Positions 35,301 to 45,642 of a DNA stretch of 64,000 nt are shown here, piece by piece (position 1 is the stretch's first letter; every line of letters begins with the position of its first letter). This DNA comes from Gordionus sp. m RMFG-2023 (taxonomy: Eukaryota > Nematomorpha > Gordioida > Chordodea > Parachordodidae). The stretch is taken from contig NC_088776.1 in assembly GCF_954871325.1 (NCBI RefSeq), positions 29,374,508-29,438,507 on the forward strand, written 5' to 3'. The notes under the pieces are model-generated. The model did no database searches, was not told the origin of the DNA, and saw only the letters and a list, made by a program, of their open reading frames with translations. The position numbers and the translations under genes are program-made.

Positions 35301-38300
35301 TCATTGATTAAGACCAATGTTCAATCATCAACACACCCTTTAATTTGATATATGCCATATAAATCCATTTATTATTATATTAATAAAATGATGATTTTAA
35401 AATAAACCATAGCTTAATTAGACCCGTGCCCAATATTGTCTATCCAAATTGTCGTTCCGTTGATTTTTCGTGGCGCATAATTGTTTTTATGCCTATTTGT
35501 GGCCACGTAGAGTTTTCCGTACCGAATTGACATGTAGTAACCAGTTTTGACTGCTGTTAACGTCTTTAAAAAGAGAATTCATTCGCGTTTGTTGATAATT
35601 AGCAAAAATATTGTGGCTGCATAGATCCACAATTTTTACCCATCAATCCAATTTTATAATATATATCCATTACTTATTATAAATCAATGATTTATCAATC
35701 AAAAATATTACTTTTAGATTCATATATATAAATTATAACTAATCATTATAATATATTTTAATGACTTATATTATGGTAGTTAAATTATAGATTTATACTT
35801 TAAAAAGTATATAAGATGAGTAAAGTATGCATAAAAAATAACGATTAGTATGTTAGCTGAATACAAAATCAGATATGATATAGAATCGGTAACCGGCCGA
35901 TATCAATTTAATATCGAATAGGCCTCCAAAAAGTGGTATCGATACACCACTAGTTTCATAAGGTTTAAAGTATTCTAATATTATTTTGCAGGGCTGAGAA
36001 CCCGAACCCAAACTCAAACCCTTTTTTTAAATTAAGGGTCCAAGCTTTTTTTTAAAAAAAATTTTTTAATCGTGGAAGTTTTAATAACGATATTTTAGAA
36101 GATATTATGATAATTCGCCTAAATAAAATTTTTAAAATAGAAATATAATATTATTTTTTAATTGTATCGTAGATATATATCATATATATTTTAACTATAA
36201 TGATAAATTATTTTAATGGCAATACTAATTAAAATAAATTTTTAAAAAATTCATGTTACTGCTATTTTAACTAATTTTATAAGTCATTATTTTTCTGGTC
36301 AACGAGCCCTGAACCCAAACTGGGTTCAGAGATTTTTCACTGAAAACCCAAATGGGTTTACAGCCCTGTTATTTTGTAAATATTTTATGTTTGAAAAATA
36401 AATATATAAAGTATAGAGTAATTTTTATTAAAATTTAATTTTCATTTTATTTCCTTTTCCCTCAAGAGGAATAAAGGCCAGGCCCGATTCTAGCTCCACC
36501 CATTTGGGGGCAGACAAAAATTTTACAGAAGCAGTTATGGTTTTTTTAACACCATATAACAAATATTTGAGTTATTTGAACACAAAATTGATAATATAAT
36601 GATTTTATTTGAAAAATAACATCTAAAAATATAATTATGATCAAATTCAAATGTTTATAAAATTTGATGGAAGATGAGAATTGGCTTGTAGTTGAAAATA
36701 AATAAGTTGATTTAATGATTATACATATATTATTTAATAAAGTTGATATAGTTTAATTGTGCTTGCAATAATACTTGTTAGGGTATCAATTATTGAATGT
36801 AAAGAAAATTATTTATAACAATTGATATTATGATCAATGATTAAACAGTGTAAAAACTAATAGAAATAAAGCATTAACAATATAATTTTGGTTAAAATGT
36901 AGTTTTAAATGCTTTAAAAAAAATCCAAAATTAATAGTTTCAGTTATGTTCTTTTCATGTCCTAGTAAAATCCCTTCTTATATCACTACTTGAAAGCCTA
37001 TCTGACTTGATATCTCTTCAATAATGAAAATGTTGGCTTATAACTCGATGTAAATAATAAACTGATACTAGAGATCTGCAAAGTTAGGCCCGGCCCGTAC
37101 CCGGCCCGAAAGGGCTTCGGGCCGGGCTCGAGCCTAATTCTATTTAAAATAATCGGGTTCGGACCGGGCCGGGCCTAATATTTTTAAAAAAATTTGGGCC
37201 AGGTCGGGTCGGACCTTGGAAATTTTATTAAATATATCTAAATTTATAAATTTTATATTGAATTTTTTATGTAAAATAAAAAATTTTGATTTCATTTATT
37301 GAAACTAAACGCTATATAACATATGTCTTTTATTTTAAGTAATTATAAAAATTAATTTCTATATTTATATAAATTCGGGCCTGGCCGGGCCGGTAAATTT
37401 TTTTAAAATAAATTTCGGGTTCGGGCCTGGCCGGCAAAACTTTTTTAAAAAAAATTTCGGGCCGGGCTGGAAAAATTAGGCCCGATGCAGATCACTAACT
37501 GATACAGTATATTTTAAAAGCATTTGGCATTTTTGTATGGGTATAGAAATTTAATAAAAATCTGATGTAACCAGTGGTATTGCTTAGAAATATGATAAAG
37601 GGGGGGGGGCTACGATTTTTTATATATTTACAAAAAATATGATATATAAAATCGACCTTTTTAATTATGAATATGAATAAATTCTTTATTTATAAATATT
37701 TTAAAAATAATGTAACAAATTTAATACAAAAATATATAAATTTTTTAAAAAAATCTTTCGTTTTCATTTTCTTTGGGCTGTATTTTTCTTCAAAAATGTT
37801 TTATTCACGCACAATGATTCCTTTTTCATATTATAATACATGGATTAGAATCCATTCCGATATAGAAGGTCAATTAATATCTATGATCTTTACATTTGAC
37901 GAATAATTTACTGTTAAACTCGTTCGTTTATCTGCCATGATCAAAATCATAAGATGAAAATCCTTTTCACACATGGCTGTAGGATAAAGTATACATATAG
38001 TTAATGAATTTTTAAAAAAATTTTAATTAATAATATCTTCATCGACATATTGTCTAAGCCCATCATATTCATACAATTTGAATCTTTGCAGATTCCTTTT
38101 ATTTACTTTTAAATCGCGCATCTAGGTTTTTAGGCCAATTTCTTTTTAAATAAATATTGAAAATAATTTCTAAAATAAATAATATTATTAAAATTTATTC
38201 AAGTAATCTATTCTTGTTTCCAAAGTTATACAATAAACGGGACTGCATGATGCTTTCTATAGAAATTTAAGATTGGTCAACTTTTAATCTTACTAGTTTT

Positions 38301-41300
38301 GGATTTTTTTAATAAGATATTTTTAGATAAAAAAGGAATTTCTGAATCGAATGACAGCTGTAAATATTTAGCTGTATACAACGTCTACATGAGAGGAAAG
38401 CAGGTTTTTTAATGTGGGGTAAGAGGCATCTAAGTGGGGAGGAGGAAGGGAAGGGGGTAGGGTAAAGTTAAAATAAACCCTATTTGTTGATTAAAGATAA
38501 AAATAAGTGATAAAAAAATTTAAGTTTTTTAATATATTTATTTTTGATTCATTTACAGATAAAATTTTAGTACAGTTTCTCGTGATTTAGAATACGGTTA
38601 GTAAGAACTAGTTGATTATCACCAACTGATGATTATTTTCCTGGCCCAAATAATCATGAGGCCTAAAAGAGTTTAATTAGAATTGTTTTGAGATTACAAA
38701 AGGTGGATCATTATAAGATTTTTTAAAATAAATATCATGGGGTTATTAAAGCGATGGGTAAATATCGCGGGCGAAGGCTGCGAAATGTTTTTTTTGGGGG
38801 GAGGGAAGGTATATTTAGGAGGGGATTTGCCTTCAATAAATTATGTATTAACAAATCATATAAAAAATTAAATTAAGTAAAAGTTTCTTTTTTTCTAATT
38901 GTAATTAAAAAATTTAATTATGCATACTATAATAAAAGAACTAAGTGTATAAATATATTGAATATTCCTAACCATCAATGGTTGATAAAAAAACTTATGA
39001 AAATTCAATAAATATGAAAATAGCTACGGACTAAGACTAGCAAAAATTCAAACAATAGGCATAGCCTTTTGGTGGATTTTCAAAAACGGCCCTATAAAAA
39101 TTTTAGCCAAAATAATATTATATAAGGCTCAAGATTTGGTAAATAGATATCCAAACCTTTCCTGACCAAAATCTTCAGGTTAACATAATATTACTTTGAT
39201 TATAATCTTAATTGGGCCGCTTTTAAAAATCTATCCAAATCGGACTTTTTAGCATCAACACATAGAAGTTGATAGGAATGAAACAATCGATATAACAATA
39301 ATAAAACTGAGAATCGCCTATCAAAAAAAGGGGACATTGGAAAAACAATATCCCCAAAAAATTTTAATAAAAAAAGGAACTGCCAGCTTAAATATTAATG
39401 AGATGGTAGTAAAAATTCAAATAAAAACGAAAATGCAGATGACATATTAGTACATCTTAAAAATAAATTCTCATAGTTATCACGTAATTATAAATGTAAA
39501 ATTTTAACTTTAATGCCAGGTAGTTGGTTAATTAAAAATATTAAGTATCTTATCATATGGCAAGAGCAACAAAAATACCAAGTATAGATGAAAGTATAGT
39601 TAATGCTGTAAAATCTTTCCATTACAACGAAGATATTAGTAGAAAAATACCTGGCATAAAAGTTGCTTTGTCATTTAGAAAAGATGGAAAAAAAACTAAA
39701 ATGCTAAAAGAATTAATTCTTAGCAATCTAAAAGAAATATCTATTCTGAAAGAAACCTGATATTACATGAGGATTTTTTAAATTAGTCAGTTTAAAACAA
39801 TAAAAATTACCACGTTTAACTAAAAAGGATGAATACTCACTTCAAAACATGAGCACCTTTTACCCAAAAATTTATGTGATCCATTTAACCATTCTTGTTA
39901 TTTTAGATAACGCAAAAACTGCCCATGGCCGGAATATATAATAAAGTAACATGAGGAAATATTCAATTATAACCAGGTAGATTTTAAAATTTATAAAAAG
40001 TTGTTATTTATCGATAGACAACATTGAAAATAACAGTCAAGCCAGATTATAAATTTATCAAAAGTTTTATTGAAAAATGGAAGATTTGACACCTCATTCT
40101 TTTCTAAGCCAGCAGTCCCCTTATAAAATTTTTATTAGTTTAATAAAATACATTTTTATTTGTATGTGATTTTGTAGAGAATCATTCAAAGTTATAAATG
40201 AACCAATTATCATCCGTTTGTTATATCATAAAGATATCCAATCATTGTTTCTTATATCTGATTGCTTACAGCATAATACTAATGCAGTGCACTTAAAAAA
40301 ATTGCCATGACATCTGTGCAATCTTTTTTATTTTTCTGATGGGCCAATGGCTAAGTATAAAAATAGAAAATACTATTATGTTTTCATGTGAAATATTTTG
40401 GCATTCCAGCAGAATGGCATTTTTTAGCCACTATGCATAGAAAAAGTGCATGTGGCAGTGTTGGAGGTACAGTGAAGAGCTAGCTGCGATAAATAGTTTA
40501 CAGAGGCCCAGTGCAGATCAAATAACATTGCCAATATTGCTGTATGAATATGGAAAATATAAATAGTACAAGTTTGTCAGAGAAGAAATTATAGACATGA
40601 CTGAAGGCAAGGCTGTTATAAATTAAAATGGTCATATTTAACATATTAAAAAGGTTATCTTTTGTAATATGATAAAATTTGAATATTATAAGTTTTAATA
40701 TTATATAAAATTAAAAGATCAACTGGATTAAATATAATTATATTAACAATTTTTGCAAGTCAAATAATTTGATTTGTAAATAAATTATAAAATATGAAAA
40801 TGTTTTCCATCAAATCTGCAAACAATGTGTATAGAGGACCAATTAATAATAAGGTTACCATTGACCTTTATAAAAATGTCTATATTTCATATTTTTCAAG
40901 TAAAAATTTTGGGCATGTAGCAATTTAGGATAATTTTTGAACAGATCAATTACGTTAATTGAAATATATCATATTATATCATTTAACCTTTGTTTGAATA
41001 CATTACTATTAACACACTTGTTAACAATAATTTAAAAAAGTATCGGTTTTGATACCAATAAATTTTTTCAAATGGTTAATATATCATGATACAAATATAT
41101 TTGATATTGATATATAACATTATCAATATATTGTTGATGCATATTTTTTTAGTATTGGAAATATTTTATTTGTAATTAACAATTACAGTTAAAAAAAATT
41201 AACATTCCTTATTATTTGATTTTAAAAATATCATATTTTAAAAGTTTTTATCAAGGATGCATTTCCTCATTTTGGCCGATTTTCAAAAATGGCTAACTCA

Positions 41301-44224
41301 ATATTTTAGCCAGAAAAATATTGCCTAAACCTTGAGGTTTTGCTAATAGATGTATAAACCTTTATGCTATATATGACTAAAATCTTCAGGCTTGCGTAAT
41401 ATTTTCCTGAATAAAATACTGAGTTAGTCATTTTTAAAAATCGACTCAAATCGAGCCTTTTAACAACACCAATCCCCTCCCTATAGGTAAAAACATTTAA
41501 GTCATACTGAATAAGTGCTTAAACTGTGTGCTAAATTGGCAGTATTGTTTTATAAATGTTTGATATTGGAAAATATATTTAAGATGATGAAATCTTTAAT
41601 CTGTGTGTTAAATTATATTTAAATTATACCATGTTGTTGCATATGCTAATCAAAAAGGTATTGTTTCTTTTTTACATTTTTTCAGGAACTTGATATATAA
41701 GAGAAAACTAGGAAGGTTATCCATATTTTAACCTTGCATCTGCTATTCTTTTCTCTCTCTTTTATATGAGTCTCAACCCCATTCAAGCTTGAAGTATGGA
41801 TGGAGTATGGCAATTACATACTCATACTCATCATCATATATTGATTTTCAGCTTCATTATCATAAAGATCAGAAATTACAATGGGTATAAGAAAATTTTC
41901 TTTTTCAAGGCTTCATTTTTATCTCTTATTTCATTACTGAAAAGTATAAATAAATTAATTTACATTATAATGGCAGATTTTTTTAAAAAAAAGCCTAATT
42001 TTAAATTTCTAAATTGTATTAAAAATAGGCAACAAATAATTTAAGGTAAAAATCTATCGATTTTGAATATTGATATACAAAATGTTTAAAATTATTTAAG
42101 GTAAAAAGTTCAAAAATCTATTGATTTTGAATACTGATATATAGAATGTATAAAAGAACCTAACTTTTGCAAATGATCAGGTGTATTTTGTTTTAATATT
42201 TTCTAAACGTAATCATCTATTTAAAATATAGGCAATGTTTATAGCTAAATGTAGTGTTGCTAAATGGCTTCATGTAGTTGATTTTTATAATGAACTAAAT
42301 CAATTTTAGCCAACATATTACCTAAGCTTTGAAATTTTTCAAATAGATGCCCAAACCTTTTTGTCATCTATGGGTAATATCTCCAAACTTGTAATTTACT
42401 TTTGGATAAAATATTGAGTTATGCATTTTCAAAAATATAATCAATTTTTTTTTAAATAAATTGAATTTTGGCTTCTTTTTATTCGTTATTTCTTACATAT
42501 AAATTTTTTTTTAAAAAAAAATTTTTTAAATATTAAATATTATCCCCAATTTAATATTTAATATTGGCACAACCCTAGTGAGGTTATTATAAAAAGTACA
42601 TTAATATTATTATAAAAAAAGAAAACATATGTATAGATTTTTTTATATATCTTACAACAGTTTTTAGTTTTTTATTTTTATGTTAAAAAAATGTAAAGTG
42701 TAAATCATGTAGGTCAAAGCTAGAGATCTGCAAAGTTAGGCCTGGCCTGTACCCAGGCTAAATGGGCTTTGGGCCGAGCTTGGGCTTAAAACTATTTAAA
42801 ATAATCGGGCTTGGGCCAGGCCTAATATTTTAAAAAAAATTTGGGCTGGGTCGGGTCGGACATTGGAATTTTTTTTTAATATATCTAAATTTCTCAATTA
42901 TATTGAATTTTTTATGTAAAATAAAAATATTTGATTTTATTTATTGAAACTAAACGACATATAACATATGTCTTTTATTTTGAGTAATTATAAAAATTAA
43001 TTTCTATATTTAAATAAATTCGGCCAGTCCAGGCCGGTAAATTTTTTGAAAAAAAATTTGGGGTTCGGGCCGGGACGGCAATTTTTAAAAAAATTTTGGG
43101 TTCGGGCCGGGCTGGCAATTTTTAAAAAAATTTTGGGTTCAGGGTGGGCCTGCAAATTTTTTTAAAAAATTTTTTATCGGGCCGGGCTTGAAAAATTATG
43201 CCCTATGCAGATCACTAGTCTAAGCTAGTACTAATAAAATAATTTGAACCAGGCTAGGCTTAAAAATAAATAATCCAATTTTGGCCAAGACATATAATTT
43301 TAATATAAAATATGATAAATAATTAAAGTATCATTTTTTTATTGGGATAAAAACTAATTTTCAGAACTATACTTTGAGCAATTAAATTATATTATGGGAC
43401 AAATAATTTTAATTTTTTTTTTACTCTGACTAAAACTTCTTGTTGCATGTGAGCTCTTGATCCACAAATCAAAGTTGGTTCTTTTAAAGTAGGAATAATT
43501 GCATCCTCTAATTTTTCAAAATCCCCAAATTTTGAAGCACCATCAGCATCAGCAAACAATATTAAATTACCTCTACAACATAATACACCCTAAAATAATT
43601 TAATTTTTTAATGTAGCTAGTATATTACTAGTCGAATGGCTTGCCCTTTCCCTCTATTTCTTTTTAAGGTTAAAACTCTCACATATTTTGATGTATATTT
43701 TTTTGAATAATCTAGTGCTACCTTATAATTAATTTATTATAATTTGAATTTAGACAAATCACTTTAGTTGTTTTATCCGCACTACCATCATCAACAATAA
43801 TTATTTCATAGCTAAATTTTGAATCATTAGCCTAATATTATCTAATAAATTATTTTAAAAAATAATAATTAACTTTTCTTTGATTAAGAAAATCCAATGT
43901 TTCATCTAACATATTTGTTACTAAAATATGGTTAAATTAAGTTATATTTCATATTTACATCTGTTTTCTTCATTGTATGCTGGTATAATTATAGATAAAT
44001 ATAACGAGGAATCCTCATATATATTGGGAAAAGATTTATATACAGAATGATTAATTGATTCATAATCAATAAAAAACTTTTCACCAATCATAAAGTTCAA
44101 ATTGGGATCTTTAGAAATGAGTATCAAATAGCAAATAACCTAAAAATTAATTTATATCTGATTAATATTTATAGATTACTAAAATAATTATCATTAACAA
44201 AAGTAATGTAGCTAAAACCCACAT
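32383..44224 (-). CDS. ALG5: Dolichyl-phosphate beta-glucosyltransferase (3' end not found)
   Basis: ALG5 transfers glucose from UDP-glucose to dolichyl phosphate at the ER membrane, making the donor for the last glucoses of the N-glycan precursor. Exons, in order of reading: 44224-44180, 44139-43959, 43920-43874, 43831-43763, 43721-43629, 43589-43425, 32665-32511, 32468-32383. All junctions are GT-AG and frame is kept for 280 codons. It starts MWVLATLLLLMIIIL, a signal anchor. Then come SLYLSIIIPAYNEENR, YEIIIVDDGSADKTTK, VRVLTLKRNRGKGQAIRLGV, the metal-binding DxD in LILFADADGASKF, CGSRAHMQQE, GIKDTQCGFKLMNR and FSNLHIERW-AFDVELIYIA, then INWHEISG. The family is about 320-330 residues, so about 40 C-terminal residues are missing. 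The donor at 32382 opens an intron entered by the hAT-C element. Introns are 31-43 bp except 32666-43424 (10.8 kb, full of mobile DNA). No break is seen in the exons. Confidence 0.93.
33049..35545. repeat. Non-coding element with long inverted ends, in the ALG5 intron
   Basis: Left block 33060-33240 (CGATACGGAAAACT; GGCGTGTTGATGATTGAA; GGACAAAAATACC) is matched in reverse at 35545-35270 (AGTTTTCCGTACCG; TTCAATCATCAACACACC; GGTATTTTTGTCC). The arms are diverged, and the right one has an extra about 70 bp. Between them is 2 kb with no open frame. It is probably an old non-autonomous transposon; exact ends and target duplication are not resolved. Confidence 0.5.
35989..36368. mobile_element. hAT-type MITE, TIR CAGGGCTG
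   Basis: The ends CAGGGCTGAGAACCC and, inverted, CAGGGCTGTAAACCC are flanked by the perfect 8-bp duplication TTATTTTG (35981-35988 and 36369-36376). It is 380 bp with no coding capacity and lies in the ALG5 intron. Confidence 0.85.
36380..37060. other. ALG5 intron, no feature recognised
   Basis: AT-rich sequence without open frames or recognised repeat ends. Confidence 0.4.
37069..37497 (+). mobile_element. GCAGATC-type MITE with GGGCCGGGC arms
   Basis: The ends TAGAGATCTGCA and TGCAGATCACTA are near-perfect inverted repeats, and the flank ACTGATAC occurs at 37061-37068 and 37498-37505. Both arms consist of GGCCCGGCCCG-like motifs that pair with each other. The core (about 37250-37375) is AT-rich and shared with the copies at 42721 and 12333. 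It is 429 bp, non-coding, and of hAT type judged by the 8-bp duplication. Confidence 0.85.
37510..39000. other. ALG5 intron, no gene recognised
   Basis: AT-rich with a G10 run near 37600. The open frame at 37667-37906 (rich in Phe, Lys and Asn) matches nothing I know and has no supporting context. G-rich tracts near 38420-38465 and 38790-38825 are unexplained. Confidence 0.4.
39010..39260. repeat. Diverged copy of the TAGTGTTGTT MITE family
   Basis: TTTTAGCCAAAATAATATTA, CTCAAGATTTGGTAAATAGA and CAAACCTTTCCTGACCAAAA match the body of the element at 12096-12286 (CAAAGGTTTGGATATCTATT and TTTTCTGGCTAAATATTGAA in reverse). The ends are eroded. Confidence 0.45.
39557..40620 (+). pseudogene. Decayed gene of an unnamed dispersed transposon family
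   Basis: The first part (39557-39760) is open: IDESIVNAVKSFHYNEDISR then KIPGIKVALSFRKDGKK and LILSNLKEI. Further on, across frame changes, the text reads YVCDFVENHSK (about 40160), SLFLISDCLQHNTNAVH (40246-40296), FSDGPMAKYKNRKYY (40335-40380), then EWHFLATMHRKSACGSVGGT (40415-40475) and LQRPSADQITLPILLYEY (40498-40550). From memory these match, in order, EFYxxDDISRxMPGKKD...LLLxNLKE...DCLKHDxxAVH...FSDGxxSQYKNRKNF...EWHFFATSHGKxxCDGxGGTVKR...LQRP of unnamed repeat proteins in cnidarians, insects and fish. The middle is deleted and there are several shifts. The role is unknown; a transposase is a guess. It lies in the big ALG5 intron, opposite to the gene. Confidence 0.55.
40630..42250. other. 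ALG5 intron, AT-rich, one MITE relative
   Basis: Apart from the minus copy of the TAGTGTTGTT MITE at about 41260-41470 (ending CGAGCCTTTTAACAACAC), nothing is recognised. The open frame at 41796-42044 is low-complexity and unsupported. Confidence 0.45.
42252..42435 (+). repeat. Diverged copy of the TAGTGTTGTT MITE family
   Basis: It starts TAGTGTTGCTAAATGGCTTC and contains CCTAAGCTTTGAAATTTTTC and AATAGATGCCCAAACCTTTT, which match the body of the element at 12096-12286 and of 41260-41470. The right end is eroded. Confidence 0.55.
42721..43217 (+). mobile_element. GCAGATC-type MITE with GC-rich arms, second copy
   Basis: The ends TAGAGATCTGCAAAGTTAGG and TGCAGATCACTA are as in the copy at 37069. 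The flanks GTCAAAGC (42713-42720) and GTCTAAGC (43218-43225) form a one-mismatch 8-bp duplication. The right arm holds three tandem copies of a TTTTGGGTTCGGGCCGGGC-like motif, which explains the greater length. It lies 200 bp from ALG5 exon 6. Confidence 0.8.
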
Positions 44225-45642
44225 AATTTAAAATATTTTATAACGGAGATGAAAAAGTACAAAGTATACAAATTATTAGCCTAAAAAATATAATTGATCT
44301 TTGTCAGTTGCCAAGGGAGAATATTATTTTGATATGTATAAGAAATGAAAATCAAAAAAAAAAATTTTTGAATTTGAACCGCGTTGAAACTAAAGTGAAT
44401 AGGTAAAATGAGATACGGGTAAACTGAGAATTGACATTAAATTTATTTTTATTTTATAGCCTATCAATTTTTAAATATAAATAAAATGTATTTATTATAA
44501 TCAAATTTATCCAAAATTAAAATTATCTAATTGAATATAAAAGAATATAGAAGAAAATGTAGCCCATAAATCTATAATATTTATAGAAAATATATTACAT
44601 CTACCTAGACCCGATTCATTTATTAAAAGTGTACATCAATGCAACTCAGCTGGAGACGCCATCTTGGTTACACTAATCTTTATATCTGATGCAAGTTTTA
44701 TTAAAGAATTACCGGATCATCGAGATAATAAGGAAGCAAGTTATCAATTTAATAGAAGTTTTTAACATGAAAATAATCACTATATGTGTTACAAATCATA
44801 ATTATATTGCCCTGGAGGGCATAATAGATTAAAAATTTAATTTTTAATAAAAAGTAACGAGAATTATAGGAGCATAATTCTTTACTCTGGATAAATTTAT
44901 TTGATAAAAACTTATATAAACATAATAATAAAAATCTAAAGTTTCCATCAATATTTTTGGAGTTATGATGTCAATCATCAGCTTAGTCATTTTTTTTTAA
45001 TTACAAGGGATTTAAAAATTATTTTTTTTGACTCATTTTGTGAAAACTATATAATCACAAAATGAGATAAAATTTAAATTCCGGAGTTAGATGTCAATTC
45101 TTAGTTTAGTCATTTTTTTTAGATTTTTTGGACTTAAATAATATTTAATTTTTTTACTCATTTTGCGTAAACTAACTTATATAAACACAAAATGAAGAAA
45201 AATTTAAGTTTCCATCAATATTTTTGGAGTATGATGTCAATTATCAGTTTAGTCTTTTTTTTTAGATTTTTGGGGTTTAAAAATTATTTTATTTTTTTGC
45301 TCATTTTGTGTAAACTAACTTATATCAACAAATGAAAAAAATTTAAGTTACCATCATTATTTTTGGAGTTATGATGTCAATTTTTAGTTTAGTCATTTTT
45401 TTTAGATTTTTTGGGTTTAAATAATATTTTATTTTTTTAACTCATTTTGTGTAAACTAACTTATATAAATACAATAAGAAAAATTCGAGTTTCTATCATT
45501 ATTTTTGGAATTAGTCATTTTTTTTTAGATTTTAGGGATTTAGAAAATATTTTATTTTTTGACTAATTTTGTGTAAACTAACTTATATAAATCCAAAATA
45601 GAGAAAAATTTAAGTTTCCTTCAATATTTTTGGAGTTATGAT

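Noticed and set aside
37667-37906. Plus-strand open frame of 79 codons in the ALG5 intron
   Set aside because: Composition is that of AT-rich DNA, no motif, no splice context, no homology that I recognise.
41796-42044. Plus-strand open frame of 82 codons
   Set aside because: Low-complexity, hydrophobic and Lys/Asn-rich; no supporting context.
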